Shown here: piece after piece, positions 12,001 through 21,300 of the stretch
How the letters are laid out: each line of letters opens with the position of its first letter
Numbering within the stretch: the first letter of the stretch is position 1
NCBI GenBank assembly: GCA_030248215.1
Contig: JASANG010003398.1
Location: forward strand, 1-64,000
Length of the DNA: 64,000 nt
Direction of reading: 5' to 3'
DNA from: Enoplolaimus lenunculus
Lineage: Eukaryota; Nematoda; Enoplea; Enoplida; Thoracostomopsidae
Translations under genes and position numbers: made by a program
Notes under the pieces: generated by a model
What the model saw: the letters and a program-made list of their open reading frames with translations, nothing else
What the model was told of the DNA's origin: nothing
The model's database searches: none

Positions 12001-14124
12001 TGAAAATGACATGGTATTGACGCCTGAAAAACTAAAACCGATGAAAGATGTTCAAATCAACGATCCTGTAAGTCAAATATAGAGTTGTTGCCGTACTGTA
12101 GTGACTCGAATAAGAGGGGGAAATAAGAGGGTGGTCCTCCTTTTGAGTCCCAATCAATAGGACTCCGTATCCCTAATAAGAGTCGTAAGCGAATAGAGTG
12201 CCTAAGCCCTGATTAGAGTCCATAAATGTCAATTATCCCATATTGTAGCGCATAAATGACTCCAGGACCAAATACAGTTGAGTTCGAAACTTTAAAGCAT
12301 ACTTAGCTTTGAAAGTAACATTCCAAACTACAATCTTGCATTATCGCTCAAGATTTTAATGCAAGGCAAAAAACGTTTAATTCAGCGGATAGTTGCAATA
12401 CCGGATATATATCAGTAACAAAGGGAGGCGGAACGTGGGTTAAAAATAAATAACAGTCCGTTATCATTCACGTTGTATATTCAAATTGGCTTATCAAAAC
12501 CCCCAATTGCCAATTTTAGCATAACAGAACAGACAAATATGTTTCGAATGCCTTCTGTTCCTATTTTCAATTTCCTGCCGAGATTCTCTTGTCTGATTGG
12601 ACCTTTAAATTTGTCAATAGAAATGTATTAGCCAGTAGATTAGGCTTAGACTTAGGTGCCGAATTAGATCTCGCTCGGGTTTAGACTCAAGTGAAAGGCT
12701 TTAACTGGTGAGGGAAGTTTATAAGAGCCAAATGTAGTCATATAATTTTGTAATATTTTATCTGTCAATTTCCAGGTTCTTACAAATTCGGATACGTTTG
12801 GCGCACACAGTTTCGAACCAGTAAAGTGGTTCATTCATCGTGAACCAGACAGAATCGCTCATTTCATAACGTTATTGACCGAAAGTGGGCATAACGTAAC
12901 GCTGACCCCAAATCATCTATTGCCTATTGTGCCGTGTGACTTTGTGAATCGACATATAGGGAACCAGGAGCTCAATCGGTTCATGGCTCCGGTGAGCTCA
13001 TTTGTTTCTGAAATCCCAAATTGCGAAGAACAAGTCCATAACTAAATTTGAAACGTCCAATTAATAAATAATGAGCGCACGTTGCAGTTTTGGCCCATCT
13101 CCTAATTGATTCACGAGAGCGTCAATTTTACCGATTCTCTCAGTTGCAGCTGATGAAATATTTCAATTTTATAAAGTTGCTTCCCTTAGACTAAAACCAT
13201 GCGAATACTACATTCCAAGCGTTAACTTCCTCCTAAATAAGAAAGGTCGACCAAAAATGCAGCGCCCTGTGGTACATTTTGTACCATACAATTTTTACTA
13301 ATCGGGCCGCTCTTGTAACATTGATCATCGACTCTTGCGTAAACCAAGAGTGCATGACACAAGAGTGTACAACTCTTGGGGTTCCGCATGGTACAAAATG
13401 TACCACCGAACGTTGCGTTTTTAGCCGACCCCCTTGTTTATAGGTGGGGGCTCACTGTCACATGCAATAACCCGAAATTAAACTATTAGCGGATAATTTT
13501 GTTGCCGGATACATAAAGTGTTATGGTTCGCACTGGTTACCCCCTCTAAATAAACTGAGGGGTTGGTCAAAAACCCAACGCGTGCCGGGTACATTTACAC
13601 AGAATGTACCCAGTTGCATACTCTTGTTGAAGTACGCATCATCCACTCTTGATTAAACTAACTATTCAGAATTCTACATTTAGTTTTATCAATTTTAGTG
13701 TTTTTCCGCTTAAAAACTGTTTAAAAATACTATTTAAAAGTTGAAAATAGCGTTTTAATTTTGACATTTAAAGGCTAAAGATGCAACGATTGGATGTTGT
13801 GTCATGGTTCTACGTAACAACAGAAGCAGCGGTGAACAACCATCAGCCTTTGATCAAACGACGCGCATTGTCAATATTCGCAATCATGTCGCCAAAGGAA
13901 TTTACAGCCCAGTCACTGAATCAGGCACAATCGTTGTCAACGGTGTTTATTGCGGAGTTCACGTTGACAGCGGTTCATTGTCACACATGATTCACTCGGC
14001 GTTGTTTAAAATATTGAAATCTGTTGAACGCTCGTTGGGATTTGAGCTCTTGAAAGCGTCGGACAGCGTCGTTCATGTGCCATGGCTGCTGCATTCCCTT
14101 CTGGAGCTTCGTTCAACGAACTGA
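6012..14124 (+). CDS. Hedgehog-related secreted protein with C-terminal hog (Hint) domain
   Basis: Predicted exons: 6012-6200, 7440-7552, 8113-8218, 8864-8940, 10177-10288, 10787-10916, 11950-12067, 12776-12991 and 13774-14124, each with GT-AG borders. Exon 1 starts with a signal peptide (MFLKIIVLLFVNLALTWG). The secreted part is Cys-rich (RCSGSSIFALFDG, SCAPAKVC, FPCSPGSQYGYVYY, QQCCQLQF, YEFC) and resembles nematode wart/quahog-type N-terminal domains; the exact subfamily is unresolved. The last three exons form the hog domain: ASGGELCFGENDMVLTPEKL with the nucleophile Cys, then VTLTPNHLLPIVPC with the T-x-x-H motif, then GIYSPVTESGTIVVNGVY. Family knowledge: the hog part cleaves the precursor and releases the N-terminal ligand. 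Exon phases agree from exon 4 to the stop and from exon 1 to 3. The exon 3/4 junction as drawn is out of phase by one base, so a small exon was missed or a boundary is wrong. Two extra residues (EL) separate the Gly-Gly from the Cys. Confidence 0.78.
6642..6998. mobile_element. CTGTAGTGACCCGAATAAG TIR element (TA target)
   Basis: Ends CTGTAGTGACCCGAATAAG and CTTATTCGGGTCACTACAG are exact inverted copies flanked by TA. It lies in intron 1 of the hedgehog-related gene. Related copies are at 10346-10786, 33531-33951 and 37296-37712. Confidence 0.85.
7060..7223. repeat. Truncated family A element
   Basis: CGTTTTTCTGCAGGACTC, AGAGTAAGCTTAA and TTTGCTTAGGCGTAGGC match the left half of family A. 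The right end is missing where the next element begins. Confidence 0.5.
7224..7417. mobile_element. Family B TIR element
   Basis: GGCCCATGTAAATTTAAG at the left and CCCTTTAAAGTAAACATTGG plus CC at the right; the core has TGCTTAGGCTTAGGCTTAGG. It ends 22 bases before exon 2 of the hedgehog-related gene. Confidence 0.75.
7643..7850. mobile_element. Diverged family A element
   Basis: GGCCAATGAAACCATGTATAG at the left is followed by a threefold repeat of about 20 bases (ATTCCTAAGCGTATATAAGC) and CCTAAG hexamers. The right end (CTGCGGGAAACGATCCGGC) is degraded. Confidence 0.55.
7898..8042. repeat. Partial CACTGCA fold-back element
   Basis: Both inner arms are present (ACACAAACTGAATCAAATTC and TTTGACTCAGTTTGTGTAG) but the outer CACTGC ends are lost. 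Confidence 0.6.
8231..8511. repeat. Fold-back repeat with AACTTGCAGCTGCAA core
   Basis: Left arm TTAAGCCCTATTTACACGTG and right arm CGTGTGAACAGGGCTTAA are inverted copies. The interior repeats GCAAGTTTTTGCTGCGAG in both directions. A relative lies near 28505-28660. It occupies intron 3 of the hedgehog-related gene. Confidence 0.7.
8669..8846. mobile_element. hAT-like miniature element beside exon 4
   Basis: Ends CAATGGCGGATCCATGG and GGATCCACCACTG are inverted. The flanks TGTCTACC (8661-8668 and 8847-8854) are a perfect 8-base target duplication. The right flank sits nine bases before the exon 4 acceptor. Confidence 0.85.
9722..9977. mobile_element. Family A element with CCTAAG array
   Basis: Several runs of CCTAAG and GCCTAAGC are followed by the standard right end, AAGCTTACTCTATTCTAGTC through to ATCTTTACATGGGCC. 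The left end is not clear. Confidence 0.65.
10346..10786. mobile_element. CTGTAG TIR element whose right end forms a splice acceptor
   Basis: Left end CTGTAGTGAGCCGAATAAG; right end CTTATTCGGGTCAATACAG. TA flanks both sides (10344-10345 and 10787-10788). The terminal AG of the element is the AG of the acceptor of exon 6 of the hedgehog-related gene, and the duplicated TA is the first two bases of that exon. Confidence 0.8.
11263..11732. mobile_element. Family A element with nested fold-back insertion
   Basis: Left end GCCAATGTAAAGAACAGGGG, right end CCGCCCCTGATCTTTACACG then AGCC. The CCTAAG core is split by another element at 11372-11589. Confidence 0.8.
11372..11589. mobile_element. CACTGCA fold-back element nested in a family A element
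   Basis: CACTGCATAAAATGGTGAG at the left and CACCATTTTTTGCAGTG at the right are inverted copies, flanked by TA. CCTAAG hexamers continue on both sides, so this insertion is younger than its host element. Confidence 0.85.
11662..12012. repeat. Tandem duplication of about 175 bp including a hog exon start
   Basis: Unit 11662-11836 and unit 11837-12012 are nearly identical. Each runs from AACATTAGTCTAAAGC to GGTGAAAATGACAT. The second unit continues into the complete hog exon. Confidence 0.85.
11774..11836 (+). pseudogene. Broken duplicate of the first hog-domain exon
   Basis: This has the same acceptor (AAATCAG) and coding start as exon 11950-12067, including ELCFGEND, but is cut after GACAT where the tandem repeat restarts. 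It has no donor site, so it is probably skipped. It could compete as a decoy acceptor. Confidence 0.8.
12093..12470. repeat. Truncated CTGTAG TIR element
   Basis: Begins CTGTAGTGACTCGAATAAG and shares the interior (AATAGAGTGCCTAAGCCC, GACTCCAGGACCAAATAC, AAATAAATAACAGTCCG). The right end is missing. A shorter copy lies at about 274-500 in the left-edge duplication. Confidence 0.65.
13250..13655. repeat. Fold-back repeat with ACTCTTG motifs
   Basis: Nearly identical to 735-1140. It fills the last intron of the hedgehog-related gene. Confidence 0.6.
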
Positions 14125-14441
14125 TCCCAAGAAAGACGAAGACAGACGTATTTATCGGTCGTAGAGACCAAGTGGATTTGAAACTTCGATTTAAAGTTTA
14201 GCTGATACTGCTGCCTTGTGCCTTCTATCAAAAATTAAGCGTAATCATGTTTCCATCTCTTACAAACAAGCATTCGAAGCATCAGCTTGCTTTCGAAAAT
14301 GTGCTCAGCTTCTGAGATCAGCGGGTTACAGTGCCACAACTACGGATGACGTGAGGATTGTGCTGTCCCGCCTACTGACATCGATACCATGTTAAGCCGA
14401 AAATCGTTTGGCAGGATTTAAAAGAATTTCGTATTTAGATG

Positions 14442-14595
14442 GGCCCGTAGCCAAGAGGGTTGAGGGAGATAAACCACCTGGAAAAATTATACGCCCCTTA
14501 GAAAATATTCAACCTTGCTTGTAAGTCAACGAAAACCGTTGTATACCCCTCCTGAATAATTTTAAGCCCCCAGCAAGGTGAACCGTCTACGGGCC
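14442..14595. repeat. GGCCCGTAGCC-type inverted-repeat element
   Basis: GGCCCGTAGCCAAGAGGG at the left, CCGTCTACGGGCC at the right, with TTTTAAGCCCCCAGCAAGG inside. Confidence 0.65.
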
Positions 14596-14703
14596 TCTGT
14601 TCAGATTATGTACTTGCCTGCCTAGAAATCGTCTTATCTGTCTTCTAACAATTCCTGGATGTAGAGCTGGTTGTATGTTACTGGAATTGTCGTGAGAATT
14701 GAT

Positions 14704-14925
14704 GACCCATGTAAACATCAGGGGCGGAACGTTTTTCTGTGGGACTGAAAAAGAGTAAGCTTAAGCTTTAGACTAATTTTTTCCTTGGCTTAGGCATAGG
14801 CTTAAGTAGATTTAGCAATATGCTCATTCATACGCTTAGGCTTAGGCTTAGGCTTAGGAATATGGTCATTCATAGGCTTAGGCTATGCTTAGGAATACTG
14901 TTCCGCCCCTGTTCTTTACATTAGA
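14704..14925. mobile_element. Family A TIR element
   Basis: CCCATGTAAACATCAGGGGC at the left, CCGCCCCTGTTCTTTACAT at the right, and a core of GCTTAGGCTTAGGCTTAGG. Confidence 0.8.
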
Positions 14926-15742
14926 AAAAAAGTGAGTATTTGGAACGCATAATAACGATTGGCAATTACCAGTGTATAAACGAATAGTAAAATTGCGGAA
15001 ACAAAAAAAAATAAATACAAATTAAAAAGATGTTTGATTTTTATGCTAATCTCATGGCACAGAAATATTAAGTACAAAAGAAGCAAAAAATAAGACAGTA
15101 AAATTGTTCGATCAAGTTTTACTATGAATTTGGCACAATTCGTCGCCAGACAACTTGTCGCCTAAAAGCATCCCAAAACCTATTAATAAATGTAAGCATA
15201 ATCCTAAGTGTAATCCCAAGCCGAAACTTAAGCCTGAGCATAATAATTATGGACGACAAAGTGTCGAGTCGAAGAAATTTCGGATTTACAGTTTGTCGCT
15301 CGACGAGTTGTCGGGCTACGATTCCGTGATAGCTTTTATTATGTACAAATATACACACACGACAAGCACGGCACTCGGTGTTCTAGCGGTCGAATCACCA
15401 TTTCGAACCCCAGCAAACCATAACTGCTGGTTATCTTGACTCTTGGATTGTAGTTAAGATAGTATAATCATACATTTCTTTATGGTTTGGTCGGAATTTG
15501 TCCAAAGATTTCATTCAGAAAACTTGTGAACATATTGTTCCAAGACAAAGAAAAATATAACCTCTAAAGATACCGCGAAGAAATTCTCCAAATGCTATAT
15601 GATAAGCTGCGCTCGAAAAGTTTTTGTTGACATGTACCTAAAAAGTATTCCCGCGTGCATGGGCCTAATTCAGCTAGAAGCATAATCTTAGCAACCTGCT
15701 TTATTTGTGAGGCACCCGCGGGTATACCCGAATTAAAATTTT

Positions 15743-16060
15743 GGCCCATGTAAAATCAGGGGCGGAACGTTGATCTGTGGGACTAGAATAGAATAAGCTT
15801 AAACTTTAGACTATTTTTTGCTTGGCTTAAGCTTAGGCTTAGGCTTAGCAGTATGTTAATTCTTATCCTTAGGCTTACCTTAGGCTTAGGAATAAACTCA
15901 TTCTTACGCTTACGCTTAGGGTTAGACTGAGGAATAAACTCATTCTTACGCATAGGCTTAGGTTTAGGCTTAGGCTTAGGAATATGATCATTCTTAGGCT
16001 TAGGTTTTGGCTTAGGAGTAAGCTTATAATACTGTTCCGTCCCTGTTGTGTTCATTGGCC
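15743..16060. mobile_element. Family A TIR element, long TTAGGC core
   Basis: GGCCCATGTAAAATCAGGGG at the left, TTCCGTCCCTGTTGTGTTC to ATTGGCC at the right. The core has many TTAGGC hexamers. Confidence 0.8.
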
Positions 16061-16294
16061 GAAATTTTCTTACCCGTGCCCGCGTTTACTCGCAGTGTAG
16101 TTTTACTTTAAAGACAAACACACGTTTGCAAAGTACCGAATTAAATGATTTTCAATTTTTACTGGTCAACTATTTTCACTTCTGCTAAAAAATCAACGTT
16201 AATGTTTTTTATATATATCTGTTAGCCGAATAATCACCGCAAACCATTTGTTCTTAATTAAACTTGATTGCATGCTCCGCTGTGTATAAACATC

Positions 16295-16346
16295 GGCCAA
16301 TGTAAAGAACAGGGGCGGAACTGTATTATAAGCATATACATGGGCC
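16295..16346. mobile_element. Family A element reduced to its termini (52 bp)
   Basis: GGCCAATGTAAAGAACAGGG leads through TGTATTATAAGC directly to ATACATGGGCC. The whole TTAGGC core is deleted. Confidence 0.75.
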
Positions 16347-16863
16347 ATTCAAAGTATAATTTAACCTTTATCTCGCTTCATGCTATAAAAGAGTCGCTTT
16401 TTTAAAAACTGCTATAACAAAGATCACTTAAGAATTTCAACAACTTTATCCGAATATCTAAATCCTGTTGCGTTGCGAAAAATTAAAAAAAATTTTAAGT
16501 ATTTTAATGTTCAATAAAGGTGTGTAAAAGTTTTTCTGTTCAATACTTTCACTTTATTTGAAATGACGCAAAAAAGACTCCAATTTCTGGGTCAACAACA
16601 GTTGCAATTTTGTTCTGGCACAGTTGTGGTGGTATCGATGTATTATTGTACGTGAAATCAAAACAAACCCAACTTTCACTATTATCGTTGAGTGGTTTTA
16701 CCCACCGAGGTGTGCTCGGTGGTAATTGTCAACAGCTGCTCAAATTGAGCGAAACCGTCTCTTAAAAGAAAAACATATTGTTCTGTTTTGAATACTTTCA
16801 ACAACCAAATAATTTTTTCATCAACAGCGTATAGTCTTTGCATTCATTACTCTTTGTTATTTT

Positions 16864-17043
16864 GGCCAATGTTTACTTTAAGGGGCGTAACAGTAGCTTA
16901 AGCGTATTCCTAAGCCGAAGCCTAAGCGTTGCAAAAACGAGTCCCTAAGCCTAAGCCTAAGCAAAAAAATGTAATCTAGAATCTAAACCTACTCTTTTAT
17001 AAACCCACTCAAAACCTGGACGATCGTTAAAGTTACATGCGCC
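16864..17043. mobile_element. Family B TIR element
   Basis: GGCCAATGTTTACTTTAAGG at the left, CTGGACGATCGTTAAAGTTA to CATGCGCC at the right, with CCTAAG hexamers inside. Confidence 0.75.
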
Positions 17044-17386
17044 GTTATTTTTGTCACTATTTTATCAGCATCTGTGTTCCAGAATTATATTTTCGTTTCG
17101 TTTTGTTTTGGTTAACTCTTGCGTAAACTAAAACAGTTGAGCATTTAGAGGCATTTATGCGCTAAGTCGTTTAAGTACCGGATGAAATGTTTAAATTTTG
17201 TTTGTATATCTGGTATGAAGCCTGTTGTTTTTTTCTAAAATTAATATAGTCACCTTAAAACTTCATAAACACATTGTACTTACACATACTAAGAGTGCAA
17301 TTAGAAAATTGCTAATACATGCGAATAGATTTGTTTGCGGTCTATTTTTCACCAATGTAGTAACGATTTTATTTCCGGGAAAATGT

Positions 17387-17522
17387 GGGGCGGAACAGTA
17401 TTATAAGCATATTTCTAAAGCCTAAGCCTACGCCTAAGCCAAGCAAAAAAATTGTCTAAAGCTTAAGCTTACTCTTTTCTAGTACCACAGAAAAACGTTC
17501 CGCCACTGATCTTTACATGGGC
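17387..17522. mobile_element. Family A element, left end truncated
   Basis: GGGGCGGAACAGTATTATAA starts the copy (the outer GGCCAATG is lost), and it ends CCACTGATCTTTACATGGG. Confidence 0.65.
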
Positions 17523-17815
17523 TTATTTCCGGATTGTATAATCATGCCTAATACTTTTTGCTAGCTTGTACAATCAGTTGTAATGAGTTGAGAACATTCA
17601 AGCATTTACAATGTTTTGACTATTTCGATAATATTTGTGTCAGATTCTTACATAGATTCTTCAGGTGAACATTGCAAAATTATGCACCATATTTAAAGGT
17701 AACAGTTAGTTAAAGTTAATTCATTCAATTCGTGCGGTTTGAGTCTGATACCGATTTGAAAGCTTAAAAGCCGAGCTATGCATCATTATTTGCGATTCAA
17801 TTCTATAAATTGAAG

Positions 17816-17998
17816 AAAAATGTACCAGAGCCTAAGCCTAAGCGTAAGCCTAAGCGTATGGATGAGCCTATTCCTAAGTCTAATCCTAATCCTAAGCCTT
17901 ATCCTAAGCCTAAGCCTAAGCAAAAAAATTGAAAGCTTAAATCGACTCTATTTATAGCCCCTCCGGCAAACGATACGGCCCTGTTCTATACATATGCC
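17816..17998. mobile_element. Diverged family A element
   Basis: CCTAAG, CGTAAG and TCCTAATC hexamers are followed by GACTCTATTTATAGCCCCTC and CGGCCCTGTTCTATACATAT, a degraded right end. Confidence 0.5.
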
Positions 17999-18395
17999 GA
18001 AAATTTACTTTGGTAGAATGTTGAAGATGGTTCTCATTTAAAACAATTGAACGCGAGCATAAACTGCAATCTGCTAACGAAGTTACAGTTTCGCCGCTAC
18101 AGCGCAAGCCTCATAATGAACTCTTTGCTTTCTTTGACCTCTATGCGTGACAATAACCAAACGAATTGCAATTAGCGCTTTCTATTTTCCTATTGTGAAA
18201 TCAACGAAAAATAGTTCTGTATTACAATATATTAATATATATTCTCAATTTAAGCAAATATTCCAAATATGTGTGACTGGTTAAAAATATTTGACAAGAC
18301 TTACCCATAATTACTTATGCTATTAATTGTACTTGCAAACGCTACAGCAAGCATTGGTATCAGATTTGGCTAGCAATGACGGAAACTGCGTCAAC

Positions 18396-21300
18396 ATGCC
18401 CGTTTGGCAATTATCTTTGACAGTTTTATTCACGATTCCGAAAATAATAGCTGTGCCATATGACGTTAAACGTAAAGAATCGGAGTTTGACGGGCGAATT
18501 AAATTCGGTAGAGGATTAACAAATCTTGCACAATATCCATCCGTTGGTGGTGTTCAGAAAAATCGCCAAGACTTGAAATGGGACAGCGCACAAGAACATC
18601 AAAATCTGCTGAAAGGTTAGCGAATTGTGTTAATGACCCAAGAGATTCGTTGACATTTGCTTATTTTTTCACCGCACGTTTAATGAAATCGTTGCGATTT
18701 GTCACTGACAGGGGTGCATCAGCTGATCCAAAAAATGTGATGGCCCAGCCGCGAAAACTACCCGCTTTACTTCTTGCTGCGTTCCTGAAACCAAGGAGCA
18801 CTATCTCGGCCACAGAAGTGGGATCTGTTACCCTTGTTTAACGATCGCCTAAACATCGGAGGTACGAAATCTGGACCCCTCATAAAATTTTGATAAAAAG
18901 TAATCCATCGTATAGATCTCGACGAGCTGAATTCAACGGTACCATTTTTATGGCCGCATGACGAACGGTTCAGTAGTTATGACTCTCGAAATTATAGTGC
19001 AAACACACACAGATTGAAACAGAAAGTATCTGTAAGTCATATGTTCGTAAAATATAAGCGTAACCAGGTTTATTCTTAACACAAATTTAATCGTTGTTTA
19101 TACATGTTTTACATGGTAAAACTTAAATTTTTTAAAGCCATAACTATGGAACCGGGGACCCTGCAGCGCTAAAAATTGCACCGTTAAACTCAGCGCGTCG
19201 AAGCCTATAAAACGAACTATTTTTTTAAATTCCTAGGGGGTCCAAATTCCGCACTTCTGCCCGCCTAATCGTAACTTATGGTTTGTCGAGAATTGCGTTG
19301 TGTCAAAACTTAGACATTCTATATTTTAGTCGTTATCTTTGAGCAGTAAAAGCCGTGTCATGATATACAGTGTAAAACATATTTTAGATTTCGTTCTGAC
19401 CAACGAAATATTTTCAAGCAAGATGTACGACGCAATTATGCGGCAACAGCATCCACATTGGAGTGTGAGTAGTCGAAGACGCCGTCCAAACGAACCTCAA
19501 CCAAACGCCGGCTCCGGATCGGTGCGAACTGCAACTCCCAGAACTGGCTTTGAAACGTTTGGCAATTTATTCGGCAGTCAAAACAACGCGCAAGTGGCTC
19601 AGTTGCAATCTGATCAAGACGTTGACACTGTCGGATGGCAACCTCCATTTTCTCTACTCGTACAGTCGCCAATAAGCGAAGCCAGCGCGGTCGGATCGAG
19701 TTCAAAGTACACCAAGCCGCCTATGACATTTGAAACTCAACCTGAACTGGATATTCAACAACAGAGCGAAAATAGCAAAACTTCAAGCAGTCACGCTGGT
19801 AAAACGGTATCTGCAAATCTGCACCATCCAAAATATGCGTCACAGGCGAAACTGGGAACGTTTCTTAGCAATCAACTGTTGTTTGCATCTGGAAACTCAA
19901 AAGACACTACGACCGCCACTATTCTGGAAACAGGTGCAACAAATAAGTCCAATCGCCAATTGGTTATGATAAAAAGCGATCAAAATAATAATAATAATAA
20001 TAATAATAGTAATAATAATAGTAATAATAATAATAATAACAAAAATAATAATAATAATAACAATAATAATAATAATAATGACAATAATAATAATAATAAC
20101 AATAATAATAATGATAGTAATAATTATAATTATAATAATAATAATACTAATAATAATAACAATAATAATAATAATAATGACAATAATAATAATAATAACA
20201 ATAATAATAATGATAGTAATAATTATAATTATAATAATAATACTAATAATAATAATAACAATAATAATAATGACAGTAATAATAATAATAATTATAATAA
20301 TAATAATAATAATAATGACGAAGATGGTGTTATTACAACGAGTGGTGTAGATTCAAACGTACAAATCGCCGAGCTGACCGAAGATAACGCACGCAACGCG
20401 ACTCCGAAGTATTATGTAGCGTTGGTTCGATTTGATCTGCGCGAAAAGCTAGCTCGCATGTTGAACCAAAGTAAATGATTTATTCATATTTCTAAATGCT
20501 GAACAATTTTAAACCAAAATATAAGAACAAAGAAGCCGCCTTCCCTCGACCTACTAAACTCACGACGGTAAACTTTTAAGCTGAGCGAGGGGAAAGCACA
20601 CCCATGTTCTGACGGGGGTAGGCCCGCCCAAGGTCACCGCACAAGGGGATTGTGTATCCATAAGCTTATGCACGCACAGAAGAATATAAAAACCAGACCA
20701 GAACCTACAAATGCTAGGGATGCAAGCCCATCCCACCCTACCGGGACCAACTGAAACCGAAGTATTGATTTGATCAAGGCAGGGGCCAGGGGCCGGTTGA
20801 CCATCCATCCCCAACAAATGTGGCACATCGATACAGCTGCATCAAGCTCGTGTGCACTTACGACTAGGCCAGAGCCACGCCTAAATCTGCTTCAACAGGC
20901 GACGACTGTAACCTCAGTCTATCTAAGTAGAAACGCTGCCTTAATAAAAACTTCAGACACAAAATTCGCCTGAAAAATACGCTTCCGGCAACACGAAAAC
21001 ATCTTCATACCACAAAAATGTAATATTCACTCGAAACGAATCACAATTGTGAAAACGGGGCCACCGTCTAAATACTACGGTTGCTAAAAGATACACAGGG
21101 GTCATAAATGAATGAAACTAAAACAGGTACCCTAGAGACCTCAAAATTACATCATCACCCGGGAAACTGCAGACCCAAACAACCTCAGGCTTCGGCTTAT
21201 GCTTAAGCTTAGGTTTAGGTTTTGGCTTAGGCTTACGCTTAGGTTTAGGCTTATGCTAAAGCTAAGGCTTAGGCTTAGGCTTAGGCATAAGCTTAGGTTT

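Larger units (their letters stand above)
14125..18395. other. Intergenic stretch filled with TIR elements
   Basis: No coding exon could be supported between the hedgehog-related gene and the Asn-rich gene. The identifiable content is the family A, family B and GGCCCGTAG elements listed separately. The remainder is unremarkable AT-rich sequence. Confidence 0.5.
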
